A stretch of DNA of 64,000 nucleotides from Acholeplasmatales bacterium (GTDB taxonomy: Bacteria; Bacillota_I; Bacilli_A; Izemoplasmatales; Hujiaoplasmataceae). The notes under the pieces are model-generated. The model was given only the letters and a program-made list of their open reading frames with translations. It did not search any database and had not been told where the DNA came from. The translations under genes were made by a program, and so were the position numbers. Within the stretch, counting starts at the first letter, position 1. Each line of letters opens with the position of its first letter. Location of the stretch: contig DMTN01000039.1 in the NCBI GenBank assembly GCA_003477305.1, forward strand, positions 3,391 through 67,390, given 5' to 3'. Below are positions 44,720 to 53,114 of the stretch, piece by piece.

Positions 44720-45028
44720 TCACTTGTTCGAAGTCTTGTAGATGTCGGGCAGATTCTGACGCTGATCCATCAGAATGCCTTCGATGGCATCGAAGATTTC
44801 CCGCTTCTTCATCGGGAAGCAGTCGTCGCAGAAATTCGGTCGTTCGCAGTTGGCGCAGTAGATGCTCGTCATGTCCTTGTATTCGTTGACGATCGCCAAC
44901 GTTGCGTCAATCGTGGCGATTTCGTCCTGACGGCGGAGGAAATAATAAGCCTCCAGCACTTCTTCGACGACTTTGTCCTGCAGCTCGTTCACGCCGCGCA
45001 AAGCCTTGATCCGATGACTCGTTTTCAT
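44720..45028 (-). CDS. Small Cys-rich protein, 102 aa, unknown function
   Basis: I do not recognise the family. The middle carries CANCERPNFCDDC, a four-Cys pair spaced C-x2-C and C-x2-C that probably binds a metal. The N-terminal half is helical (VNELQDKVVEEVLEAYYFLRR) and the rest is mostly charged helix. GGGGGAG precedes the ATG. It is monocistronic with a terminator directly after its stop; TATAAT at about 45120 may be the -10 of its promoter. Confidence 0.65.
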   Translation of the reverse strand: MKTSHRIKALRGVNELQDKVVEEVLEAYYFLRRQDEIATIDATLAIVNEYKDMTSIYCANCERPNFCDDCFPMKKREIFDAIEGILMDQRQNLPDIYKTSNK

Positions 45029-45194
45029 GACTCCCCCTTCTCTCCCGTCTGATCTGCCGACCGTCTGATGCGCCGAAACGCGCGGTCACGCTTGCGGAAG
45101 ATGCAATTTCTACTTCCATTATACACGAATCCGGAAAAGTCAAAAGGAGACGATGGAAAATTATGTAAAAATTCACATGATGAATTCCAAGCGC

Positions 45195-45713
45195 TTACAA
45201 AATCGGTCCGATGCGGGCGAGGATCGCGGTGATGATCCCTGCCTTCTCCGCCATATAGCCCTCGATGTCCTCGGGGTGGCGGAGAGCTGCGAGCCGCTTC
45301 ACCGCGCCGTAGGCGTCGCGGTCGTCCGCATGGGTCCGAAGATGATCGCGGAAAGCGAGATGGCGTTTCCATTCCGCCGCATCCCTGGCGCAGACGTAAA
45401 GATGATGCTTCATCAGGTGCGTCTTGTCCTCATATTTGAAGACTTCCCGACCGGGGATTCCTTGGTCGCCCTCATGGCGATACCCGATCGCTTCGAGACG
45501 GGTGCGGACAACAGGAAAGTCCGCTAAGGAAGCGATCGCGACGTCGATGTCGATCACCGGTTTCGCGGCGAGGCCGACAACGGCGGTCGAGCCGACGTGT
45601 TCGATCGCAAGCGCCGCGTCGCCGAGGGCGTCCGCGAGTTCCGTCCGGATTTTCTGAAATGCCATCGGCCAACGGTCGTCATAGGGAACGACCACGACAT
45701 GCTTCGTCACCAT
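45195..45713 (-). CDS. GrpB family (UPF0157) protein
   Basis: A 172-residue nucleotidyltransferase-like protein. The pattern PYDDRWPMAFQKIRTEL, IEHVGSTAVVGLAAKPVIDIDV and MKHHLYVCARDAAEWKRHLAFRDHLR is diagnostic for GrpB/UPF0157. The IEHVGSTAV segment contains the nucleotidyltransferase-type GS motif with Asp residues in DIDV. The reaction is not established. ATG 45711-45713 is chosen because GAGGGAGCG precedes it; the longer frame would overlap the preceding gene. It is the last of three cotranscribed genes (helicase, membrane protein, GrpB), 10 bases after the membrane protein gene. Confidence 0.88.
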   Translation of the reverse strand: MVTKHVVVVPYDDRWPMAFQKIRTELADALGDAALAIEHVGSTAVVGLAAKPVIDIDVAIASLADFPVVRTRLEAIGYRHEGDQGIPGREVFKYEDKTHLMKHHLYVCARDAAEWKRHLAFRDHLRTHADDRDAYGAVKRLAALRHPEDIEGYMAEKAGIITAILARIGPIL

Positions 45714-45723
45714 AAACGCTCCC

Positions 45724-46440
45724 TCAGCCGAGAATCTGTTGTTGGAAGAACCGGAGCGCGACGTCATATCCGCGGAAACGGGATGGTCCGCCGTCCATGA
45801 AACGGAAGGCCTGAACGGTCTCGTCATAGAGAATCGGAATGAGGGTGTCCATCGCGAACGGCATAAACGATGCGAGGGTGCGTTGATTCACAGCCCACGC
45901 TTTCACCGTTTCGAAATCGTCTTGGGCGACGCGATTCATATAATAGATCGCGAAGAGAATCCGCTTCTTTCCGGTTTTTTTCCCGCCCGCATCGAGGAAC
46001 TGCGTAAAGCGTTCGGAAAGGGCGTGGACCTCGTTGGTGAAATCGGCGGTCCGGCGGATCAACGCGGCGTAAACGCTCCGCCGGTTCGTGCGGATCAGCA
46101 GATCGCCGTCTTCGACGAATCCGACGACGCGAAATTGAGCGCGCATCGCTTCGGGGCTCGACGGTGCGGCGACCGAGGAAACCGGATTGGCGTTCAGCCG
46201 ATCGTACCGCAGACCGATCAGATCGAGAAGCAGCGGTTTCAGGTAGACCGACACGACGCCGATGGCGCTGAAGACGGCGACGATCGCAACGATGCTCAGG
46301 GCGACGAAGACATCGCGCGAAACGGCGTTTCTTTCCAATACCGCGATGGTCACGAGACAGAGGACGCTCAGCAGGAACAACCCCCCGCCGAGATAGCGGA
46401 TCATGTTGAGCGCGTGTTTCGATGAAGCTTCTTTCTTCAT
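45724..46440 (-). CDS. Membrane protein of unknown function, 238 aa
   Basis: I do not recognise the family. Two hydrophobic helices lie near the N-terminus (about residues 15-35 and 42-70); a cytoplasmic-looking domain follows, with FRVVGFVEDGDLLIRTNRRSV and FTQFLDAGGKKTGKKRILF segments. No signal-peptide cleavage site is seen. ATG 46438-46440 is chosen because AGAGAGGTG precedes it. It lies between the membrane-linked helicase and grpB, 10 bases from grpB and about 36 from the helicase, so the three are likely one operon; the shared membrane location suggests a joint function. Confidence 0.6.
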   Translation of the reverse strand: MKKEASSKHALNMIRYLGGGLFLLSVLCLVTIAVLERNAVSRDVFVALSIVAIVAVFSAIGVVSVYLKPLLLDLIGLRYDRLNANPVSSVAAPSSPEAMRAQFRVVGFVEDGDLLIRTNRRSVYAALIRRTADFTNEVHALSERFTQFLDAGGKKTGKKRILFAIYYMNRVAQDDFETVKAWAVNQRTLASFMPFAMDTLIPILYDETVQAFRFMDGGPSRFRGYDVALRFFQQQILG

Positions 46441-46476
46441 GGATTTCACCTCTCTAAAGCCTCGGCGGGACTTTCG

Positions 46477-49158
46477 TCAGCGCCGTTTTCCATTCATCTT
46501 CTTGCGCCGTTCGACGGCGGCTTGGTTTCCGTTGACGATTGCCCTTCTTCGGCACTTCAGAAGTTCCCGCCGGCCCGTCTCGGAGCGTGTGAAGACCACG
46601 TCGAACTTCCCCGTCGATGCCGCCAGATGACGGGCCAGGATCGCGACGTTCCCGCCGTTTGCGCCGATGATGCCGGGAACCGCGAATGCGATGCGGTAAT
46701 GATGCCGGCCGAAGACGTTCAGCCGGATCAGAAGATAGCGGGGACTGTCGATCGGGGAGAGGAGTTCGGCGATCGCCGCGGCGAAGCGATTCTTCTCATG
46801 CGCGGAGGCCCCCTTCAGCCCGCACTCGACGCGGATGCCGTACGGATCGGTGCGAACCTCGAGACGGGCGGATCGGCTTTCGATCACTCCCATATCGCGC
46901 ATGGTACGGAGGACGGCTTGGGCCAAGGTGCGGATCGTTCGTTCCGGTGAGGCATGCTTCACGATCCGGAAAATCAAGAATCCCGATCCATATAGCATCG
47001 CGAGGGCGATTATGGCGAGCACGAGGACCGACAGGGCGTTGTCGCCCAGGCGGATCGCATCGGCGAAGGCGCGGATGACGATTTCTTCGAGGTAGGTCAA
47101 AGCGATCAAAAGAGTCGCGTTCAAATAGGTCGCGCTCATCGGGAAGACACGCTTCGGGACTTCGTCGACCTCGAGGATCTCGCGTGTCGGCGATGCGGCG
47201 ATGCCGGTCGTCCAGGCGTTTTTCATCGCTTCGCGGTCGGCCGCCTTCGCGAGCATCGCGCGGTTGATCGCATCGATGCCTTCCTTTGTATAGGGCGGCT
47301 TGATTAACGTGATCCGATCGATGCCGCTTTGGAGTCCGGAGCCGTCATAGGCGGGCCCGATGAAACTTTCAAAGCGGCGGGAAAGCGATTCGAAGTCAAA
47401 GGAACGCGGGCGTTGCACATCGCGCCCGTGACCATCGTAAAATTCCGGTTTGAGGGGGTGGTCGGGTTCGACGGTGGAAAGATGCCATACATTCGCGGTC
47501 TTACCGGGTTCGGCGGGATTCACGCGGATCGCCCGTCCCCGCATCTGGTTCGAAAGCATCGAGGTCCCGACGAAACTCGCCAGAATGAGGGCGTTGATAC
47601 CGGGGGAATCCCAGCCTTCGCCGAGGAGCGCCGCGGTCCCGATGAGGATCTTGATCATCCCACGCTCAAACAGATTCGTCAGCACGGCGACTTTGATCCG
47701 GTTTCCACCGGAAAAGACGATTTCGCTTGATTTGCCGTCTGATAACGGGATCGCGGTGATTCTCCCGCCGGCGGCGGCGGTTTCGCGTTGGACGGCCGCG
47801 ACGAGTTCGGTCGGAACGATCGTGAGCGAGCCGGATAGAACCGCAGTCGGCGCCGTGACGGTCCGCGTCACGGCGGCGAAGACGGTCACCGTGTTGATCG
47901 AGGTGAGCGGTTCGTCGTTGCCGAGGATATGGGTCAGATCGCGTTTGATGAAATCCGTCAGGATCAGCATCCGCAGCCCACTTCCGAGCGAAGCGCTTTC
48001 GGCGGCGGCGATCGCCCGGATGCCATCCAGTTTTCCGATCGATCCGACGATCGCCTTGCGGATCATCGCGTTGGAGACCAAGGCGATGCGACGCCGCTCG
48101 ATCAGTCCATACGACTTCAGTTTGTGCTCGATCCAGTCGACGGCTTCCTTCCCGAATCGGTCCTCGCTTTCGAGGATGAATTGGAAGCCGCGTTCAATGG
48201 ACAATAACGTCGCGCGCGGAACGCGCCCGTCGGGACTCAGGAGGCGGATCATCTTCTTGGGAACGGGAGTGATCGCCGTCGCTCGTTCCGCGACGGCGAG
48301 CAAGGCGAGATGGTCGTCCGCCGCTTCGAGCAGTTCGGTCTCGCGGTCGGGATAAAGTTCCACGATCTTTGCGATAATGCCGCGGAAGATGTCCGAATCC
48401 GCGATTTCGGCGACGGCTTCCTCGGTGCGGCGGCGATGATCGCGGATCAAGGCCGCTTCGGATTCACCCGGGCAACCAAAATAGACGTAGTCCTGATGCG
48501 GACATAACGTCTTTTGAAAAACGAGTTCGGGGACGAAAATCTCCGCATCGATTTCGCCGCAGGTCGAGATATAACGGTTCCATTCGACCGGCGCGGCATC
48601 GTAGGGAGGCGTCGCGGTCAGCGCGATCACCTTCACGGTGTCCGCCAGTTCGGCAAGCACGCGTTCAAGTGTTTTCTGCCACTCGCTTCGAAGGTGATGC
48701 GCCTCGTCGAGGCAAACCGTCTTGATCCCCGCGTCGCGCATCGTCTGCAGCAGGTCAAGTTCCGCATAGTCGATCGTCTTTCCGACTTCGGCGTCTTCTT
48801 CCCGCTCTTCATCGATGAGACGATGGAAGGCGGCGTGAAGTCCCTGGTAGGTGACGGCCGTCAACAGTTTCGGATGGCGCAGATCGAATGAAACGTAATC
48901 CGCTTCGACCGCCCCGTCGGGCAGGAAGTGCCGCGCAAAGCGCGACCCCCACTGGTCGCGGATCGTGATCGTCGGCGCGAGGATGATCGCCGGCGCGTCA
49001 AGACGCCGGATCAGCTCGAGTCCGAGGACGGTCTTGCCGCTGCCCGGCGAGGCGACGATATGGATCCGTCCGTCGTCGATGTAATGGTTTGATTCGCGGA
49101 GAACCGCATCCTGATAAGTCCGGAACGTTCCCTTGAAGTTGATTCCCTGAAATCCCAT
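46477..49158 (-). CDS. DEAH-type superfamily 2 helicase with C-terminal membrane segments
   Basis: An 893-residue protein. The N-terminal half is an SF2 helicase: motif I ASPGSGKT, motif II DEAH, motif III TATPP, motif VI QMRGRAIR. Near residues 705-760 two hydrophobic stretches appear (NATLLIALTYLEEIVI and LSVLVLAIIALAMLYGSGFLIF), and the final 150 residues form a separate basic domain. The helicase part resembles the ResIII-type domain of restriction or DISARM-like proteins, but no methylase or nuclease is adjacent. ATG 49156-49158 is chosen because GGAG precedes it and a promoter lies 43 bases upstream; upstream ATGs lack ribosome binding sites. The operon continues with a membrane protein and grpB. 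Confidence 0.75.
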   Translation of the reverse strand: MGFQGINFKGTFRTYQDAVLRESNHYIDDGRIHIVASPGSGKTVLGLELIRRLDAPAIILAPTITIRDQWGSRFARHFLPDGAVEADYVSFDLRHPKLLTAVTYQGLHAAFHRLIDEEREEDAEVGKTIDYAELDLLQTMRDAGIKTVCLDEAHHLRSEWQKTLERVLAELADTVKVIALTATPPYDAAPVEWNRYISTCGEIDAEIFVPELVFQKTLCPHQDYVYFGCPGESEAALIRDHRRRTEEAVAEIADSDIFRGIIAKIVELYPDRETELLEAADDHLALLAVAERATAITPVPKKMIRLLSPDGRVPRATLLSIERGFQFILESEDRFGKEAVDWIEHKLKSYGLIERRRIALVSNAMIRKAIVGSIGKLDGIRAIAAAESASLGSGLRMLILTDFIKRDLTHILGNDEPLTSINTVTVFAAVTRTVTAPTAVLSGSLTIVPTELVAAVQRETAAAGGRITAIPLSDGKSSEIVFSGGNRIKVAVLTNLFERGMIKILIGTAALLGEGWDSPGINALILASFVGTSMLSNQMRGRAIRVNPAEPGKTANVWHLSTVEPDHPLKPEFYDGHGRDVQRPRSFDFESLSRRFESFIGPAYDGSGLQSGIDRITLIKPPYTKEGIDAINRAMLAKAADREAMKNAWTTGIAASPTREILEVDEVPKRVFPMSATYLNATLLIALTYLEEIVIRAFADAIRLGDNALSVLVLAIIALAMLYGSGFLIFRIVKHASPERTIRTLAQAVLRTMRDMGVIESRSARLEVRTDPYGIRVECGLKGASAHEKNRFAAAIAELLSPIDSPRYLLIRLNVFGRHHYRIAFAVPGIIGANGGNVAILARHLAASTGKFDVVFTRSETGRRELLKCRRRAIVNGNQAAVERRKKMNGKRR

Positions 49159-49208
49159 CGTATTTGCTCCGAGTTTTCGTCTTTTCATCGACACTTCGTT
49201 CATTTTCC

Positions 49209-49237
49209 ATTATACACCACCGACGGACGCGCGGTCA
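49209..49237 (-). promoter_or_regulatory. Promoter of the helicase operon
   Basis: A perfect TATAAT (49209-49214) with a weak -35 TGACCG (49232-49237) on the minus strand, 17-base spacer. Confidence 0.5.
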
Positions 49238-49243
49238 TCCCCT

Positions 49244-49279
49244 GAAAAAATAAAAAACCGTCGCACGGATGCGACAGTC
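49244..49279 (-). terminator. tRNA-Trp terminator
   Basis: Stem ccgtcgca/tgcgacag (49258-49265 with 49270-49277, one wobble pair) followed by TTTTTTATTTTTT on the minus strand. Confidence 0.75.
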
Positions 49280-49289
49280 ATGTGGTTGG

Positions 49290-49364
49290 TGGCAGGGGCG
49301 ACAGGATTTGAACCCGTTCAAACAGTTTTGGAGACTGCTGTGCTACCGTTGACACCACGCCCCT
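49290..49364 (-). tRNA. tRNA-Trp (anticodon CCA)
   Basis: 75 bases with encoded CCA. Acceptor AGGGGCG pairs with CGCCCCT; the anticodon loop reads CTCCAAA; T-loop GTTCAAATC. The CCA anticodon reads only UGG, in line with UGA being a stop here. Confidence 0.95.
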
Positions 49365-49459
49365 AAAGGTCTATTAACATTATCCAACAACCGTCCGAAA
49401 TAGTCAAGGAATTTTCATGGGCGCGCCGGCGGAGAAACCGCATGCGCGCCCATGTCCAT

Positions 49460-49666
49460 TCATCCTTTTTCGATCGAGACGAGACGGTAGCCTTCGGCGG
49501 CGAGGGTCGCGGCGATGATGTCCTTGGAAACGAACCCTTCGTACGTGGCGTAGCCTCCGGAAAGCGAGACGGTGACATCGGTGATGCCGTAGATGGCGCT
49601 GAGGACGGTTTTCACGTCGCGCGCACACCCTTCGCAGCACATGCCTTCGATGATTGCCCTTTTCAT
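49460..49666 (-). CDS. Heavy-metal-associated (HMA) domain protein, CopZ-like
   Basis: A 68-residue small metal chaperone. The metal site reads GMCCEGCA, the HMA motif with Cys residues in C-x2-C spacing (here a third Cys precedes it). The beta-alpha-beta pattern is complete up to SVSL-SGGYATYEG and a final AEGYRLVSIE strand. It probably binds Cu(I) or another soft metal. AGGAGGGG precedes the ATG, and a perfect consensus promoter lies directly upstream. No copper ATPase or CsoR/CopY regulator is adjacent. Confidence 0.88.
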   Translation of the reverse strand: MKRAIIEGMCCEGCARDVKTVLSAIYGITDVTVSLSGGYATYEGFVSKDIIAATLAAEGYRLVSIEKG

Positions 49667-49687
49667 GCGAATCCCCTCCTTGTCTTC

Positions 49688-49716
49688 ATTATAACGGATA
49701 CCGGTGTCGGTGTCAA
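49688..49716 (-). promoter_or_regulatory. Consensus promoter of the HMA protein gene
   Basis: TTGACA (49711-49716) and TATAAT (49688-49693) on the minus strand with exactly 17 bases between, a perfect match to consensus. The -35 overlaps the stop codon of the upstream GH31 gene. Confidence 0.9.
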
Positions 49717-52091
49717 ATCACCTTTTTGAACGGGAAGAGCGCAAGGAAGTCCTCGAGCATCGCCTTGATGTGCGGCGGGATGCGCTTGAATGCCTTGGCG
49801 ATTGGGTCGGGTGACTTGCCGTCGGCGAAGGCGTTCCAGACGGACGCCTTGACGTCGGGGTTCAGGATCACGTCGACGAGCATGCGGTCGAGATCGGCGA
49901 ACGCCGCCGTGCGGCCGGCGTCGCGGATGACCTTGTCGACGACGATTTCGACGTTTTCGTATGCGGAAACGGGACCCGTTTCCACGATCATTCGGGTTCC
50001 CTCCCGGCGGGTCGGGAATCCTTCGACCTCGCCCGTCATGTTCACGAACGCGACGCGATAACTGCGGCGGACGGGAATGTACCCTTTTGCCAACTTGTCG
50101 GGGAGAATCCGGAGAATCGTCTTCTTCCCGTCGCGGACGAGCGCAAAGCGGGTTTCGTGCCGGTCGCCGGAGAGGTATGCGGAAGAATCGCCGTCGTCTT
50201 CATAAAGGGTGTACAGACGGTCGGCGCCGGGATAGACGCGGACCTCGAGCGTATCCGGATTCCGATCGGCCGGAGTCAAGGGGTCGGCGGCGAGGACGAC
50301 GATCCCGCCCTCCCTGACGAAGACGTTCTGATGATCGAGGGGACGATGGAGCCGAAGCACCTTTCCCCCCGGATAGACCTGGTCGGTGAAGAAGTCGGTC
50401 CAGACGCCTTTGGGCAGATAGAACTCGGTCGCCGCGCGTTTCGTCCGCGGATCGACGGGAGCGGTGACAGGGGCGACGACCAGTTCGGTGCCGAGCGTAT
50501 AGACGCCTTCGGCCGCGTACGCCTTTTCCCGTTCGGGTTCGGTGTAATACAGCGGCAAAAGCATCGGCCGACCCTCCGCGGAATCGAGGTGGGCGGCGGT
50601 GTAGATGTATGGAACGAGCTGATGGCGGAGTCGGAGGAAGTCCTTGACGACGGCGCGGATGCCCGGCGCATGGCGCCAGGGTTCGCGCACGGCGAAGCGG
50701 TTGGAGGTGGAGTGCATCCGCATGATCGGGCTGAACACGCCGAATTCGATCCAGCGGACATAGAGCTCGGGATCTTCTTTGCCGGCGCAGTGGCCGCCGA
50801 TGTCGTGGCTCCAGAGACCGAAGCCGATGTTCGCCGCGGTCGCGGTGAAATGCGGCTGATACTTGAGGCTCTCCCAGGTGATGATCGCATCTCCCGAGAA
50901 GCCGATCGGATAGCGCTGGGCGCCATAACCGCACCAGCGCGAAAAGGTGAAGGGACGCTTTTTGGGATCGCGGGCGGAATCATAGTGATGCAGATGATTG
51001 AGCATCCAGAGCGGATCGAGCCCTTCGACCTTGGTGCGCGACCCCTGTTGCCAGTCGACCCACCAGAAATCGACCCCCATGGCTTCGTACGGATGGAGGA
51101 GAATCTCGAAATATCCCTGCATCGCCTTGGGCGAAGCGGCGTCAAACGGCACGGCGACCTTCGTCGCCGGATCGACGCCCATCCATTCGGCCATCTGGCG
51201 ATACTGGTCTTCATAGGACTTCACGCCGTTGGCGGGATGAAGATTCACCGAAGTGCGGACGCCGCGGGCATGCAATTGCCGGATGAATCCGGGGAAGTCG
51301 GGGAAATAACGCTTGTTCACGGTGTAGCCGGTCCAGCCGCCCCAGTAGTCCTGGACGCCGTCGATCGCGGTGATGTGCCAGTCCATGTCGACGATGCAGA
51401 CGGAGAGCGGAATGCCGTCCTTGGCGAAGCGGTCGACAACGTCGAGCAGTTCCTGATCGGTATAGGCCTGGTATTTGCTCCACCAGTTGCCGAGGATGTA
51501 GCGCGGGACGAGCGGCGCCTTGCCGGAGATGCCGACGTATGCCTGGACCGCGGCCGCATAATCGTGTCCATAGCCGAAGAAATACAAATCGGGATTGTTT
51601 CCCTTGCGCGGTTTCGGCCATCCGTACGGATCGAGCAAGAGCGACTTCGAATCGTCGAGGATCGCAAAGCCGTTTTTGCCGCAGACGCCGTCGGACAGTT
51701 TCGTGCGTCCGTCGACGCCGTCGAGGGTGCGGGCGGTGCCGCCCAGGTTTTCCGTTTCGGTGCCGAACTGCCATGTCGTTTTCGTCGCTTTCACGGTGAT
51801 CCGGAGGGCGTCGGCGGTCAACAGTTCGCCGTCGCTCAAAGACAGTTTGAGTTCGGCCGTCTCGATCGTAAGCGCGACGTTCGATGTTTTTTTCTCGAAG
51901 GCGACCGCCGGCGCGTCGCGGTGCCAGACGGCCTGGCTCGGTTCGTCCACAAAGTCGCCCGTCCGCGAAAACTCGATCCGGATGAGCCGATCGGCGAGGA
52001 CGGTGAAACGATAGCGTTGGAAGCGGACGACGTTCGCCGGATCGGCGATGCCGCCCGTATCGAGTTTCATCGGATAGGGATGTTCGTTCAT
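49713..52091 (-). CDS. Glycoside hydrolase family 31 (alpha-glucosidase-like)
   Basis: A 792-residue cytoplasmic retaining alpha-glycosidase; alpha-glucosidase, alpha-xylosidase or glucosyltransferase activity cannot be distinguished. An N-terminal beta-sandwich (residues 1-190) precedes the catalytic barrel: CIVDMDWHITAI, the nucleophile Asp in FWWVDWQQG, the acid/base Asp in GFSGDAIITWESL and HDIGGH. C-terminal beta-domains follow, the last (around LGTELVVAPVTAPVD) typical of GH31. No signal peptide is present. It overlaps the PHP gene by 4 bases (52088-52091), so the two are cotranslated; the substrate link is unknown. Confidence 0.92.
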   Translation of the reverse strand: MNEHPYPMKLDTGGIADPANVVRFQRYRFTVLADRLIRIEFSRTGDFVDEPSQAVWHRDAPAVAFEKKTSNVALTIETAELKLSLSDGELLTADALRITVKATKTTWQFGTETENLGGTARTLDGVDGRTKLSDGVCGKNGFAILDDSKSLLLDPYGWPKPRKGNNPDLYFFGYGHDYAAAVQAYVGISGKAPLVPRYILGNWWSKYQAYTDQELLDVVDRFAKDGIPLSVCIVDMDWHITAIDGVQDYWGGWTGYTVNKRYFPDFPGFIRQLHARGVRTSVNLHPANGVKSYEDQYRQMAEWMGVDPATKVAVPFDAASPKAMQGYFEILLHPYEAMGVDFWWVDWQQGSRTKVEGLDPLWMLNHLHHYDSARDPKKRPFTFSRWCGYGAQRYPIGFSGDAIITWESLKYQPHFTATAANIGFGLWSHDIGGHCAGKEDPELYVRWIEFGVFSPIMRMHSTSNRFAVREPWRHAPGIRAVVKDFLRLRHQLVPYIYTAAHLDSAEGRPMLLPLYYTEPEREKAYAAEGVYTLGTELVVAPVTAPVDPRTKRAATEFYLPKGVWTDFFTDQVYPGGKVLRLHRPLDHQNVFVREGGIVVLAADPLTPADRNPDTLEVRVYPGADRLYTLYEDDGDSSAYLSGDRHETRFALVRDGKKTILRILPDKLAKGYIPVRRSYRVAFVNMTGEVEGFPTRREGTRMIVETGPVSAYENVEIVVDKVIRDAGRTAAFADLDRMLVDVILNPDVKASVWNAFADGKSPDPIAKAFKRIPPHIKAMLEDFLALFPFKKVI

Positions 52092-52942
52092 CGTTGACGC
52101 TTCCTTTCGGATTCCAGGTCGATCCTGGGCAAGAGATTCAGTTTGAAGCGTTCCGCGAAGGCGATCGTCGCGTCGATCACGGCGTCGCAGAGATTGGGCG
52201 GGTTGTGGGTGTCGCAGCCGATGACGGCCCGGGCGTCCGGATAGGATGCGACGACGCGCCAGAAGGCCGTGCGGGGATAGAGCCAGTCCATGCCGTCCTG
52301 CGACACATACCGACCGCGGCGGGGACCGCCGCCGTTCACTTCCAGGATGACGCCATACTTGACGGAGGCTTCGATGATGCGACGCGTCGCCGCTGCGGCG
52401 GCCTCGTCGAAGAGCAGGACGCCTTGTTCGTCCCGGTACGTCATGAGGAAAAGATCGGGGTGGGCGAGGATCGTGAAGAATCCGGTCGACAACGCCTGTT
52501 CGGCGAGCGCGGCGTACTCCGCGATGCGGGGTGCGTCCATCCGGTCATAGGCGTTGTAGAGTCCGCCTTCGGAAGGAAAGTAATGGATCCCGAGGACGAG
52601 ATACTCGACCTTCGTGAGCAACCATCGGTAGTAGTCGTCATGGCCGGGGAGATATTCGATTTCCAGACCGGTGCGGATCGAGATTTTGCTTCCGTATTTG
52701 CGGATGCTTTCGGCGAGGTCGGGGAGATAGACCGATTCGAAGATCCGTTCGTCCATCTGACGCTCCAGCCAGTTGTCGGCGTATTCGCGGGGAGTCATGA
52801 ACGCCCGCGGGATCGGTCCGTGATCGGAAAAGCCGATTTCCTTGAGACCGTTTGCGATCGCTTCGCGGATATAGTCTCCGCTCATCCCCGCGGCGTGTCC
52901 GCAGAGGGCGGTATGGGTGTGATAGTTGGCTTGTAGTTTCAT
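52088..52942 (-). CDS. PHP-domain phosphoesterase (HisK/HisJ-like)
   Basis: A 284-residue metal-dependent phosphoesterase. The N-terminal NYHTHTALCGHA carries the PHP metal-binding His pair, followed by FSDHGPIP and the later ILAHPDLF and GCDTHNP motifs, so all four PHP motifs are intact. It resembles HisJ-type histidinol phosphatases, but no his genes are adjacent, and pairing with a GH31 glucosidase suggests a sugar-phosphate or other substrate. GAGGTACC precedes the ATG; a TAAAAT -10 lies upstream. It overlaps the GH31 start by 4 bases. Confidence 0.85.
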   Translation of the reverse strand: MKLQANYHTHTALCGHAAGMSGDYIREAIANGLKEIGFSDHGPIPRAFMTPREYADNWLERQMDERIFESVYLPDLAESIRKYGSKISIRTGLEIEYLPGHDDYYRWLLTKVEYLVLGIHYFPSEGGLYNAYDRMDAPRIAEYAALAEQALSTGFFTILAHPDLFLMTYRDEQGVLLFDEAAAAATRRIIEASVKYGVILEVNGGGPRRGRYVSQDGMDWLYPRTAFWRVVASYPDARAVIGCDTHNPPNLCDAVIDATIAFAERFKLNLLPRIDLESERKRQR

Positions 52943-53009
52943 GTCCGGTACCTCGTTTTCATACTTTCTATTTTACCATCATTCCGTCCTAACGTGCACG
53001 CGCAACTAT

Positions 53010-53050
53010 GTAAAAACGAAACCGCGGTCCCATGTCGGGGACCGCGGTCG
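53010..53050 (-). terminator. Terminator of the peptide/regulator locus
   Basis: An 11-bp perfect stem (accgcggtccc at 53021-53031 with gggaccgcggt at 53038-53048) followed by TTCGTTTTTA on the minus strand, 65 bases after the regulator stop codon. Confidence 0.8.
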
Positions 53051-53114
53051 GATCAGGAGGTGATGCGATGGTTCACGGGGCGGCGATGCCGCCCGTGTCA
53101 GGGGTGGCGATGAA

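Noticed and set aside
42228..44741. 837-codon open frame on the plus strand
   Set aside because: Antisense shadow of the U32 peptidase gene, which has intact family motifs and a ribosome binding site.
49244..49364. Mobile element or attachment site next to tRNA-Trp
   Set aside because: tRNA 3' ends are common integration sites, but I see no integrase gene, duplicated tRNA end or direct repeat in the flanking sequence.
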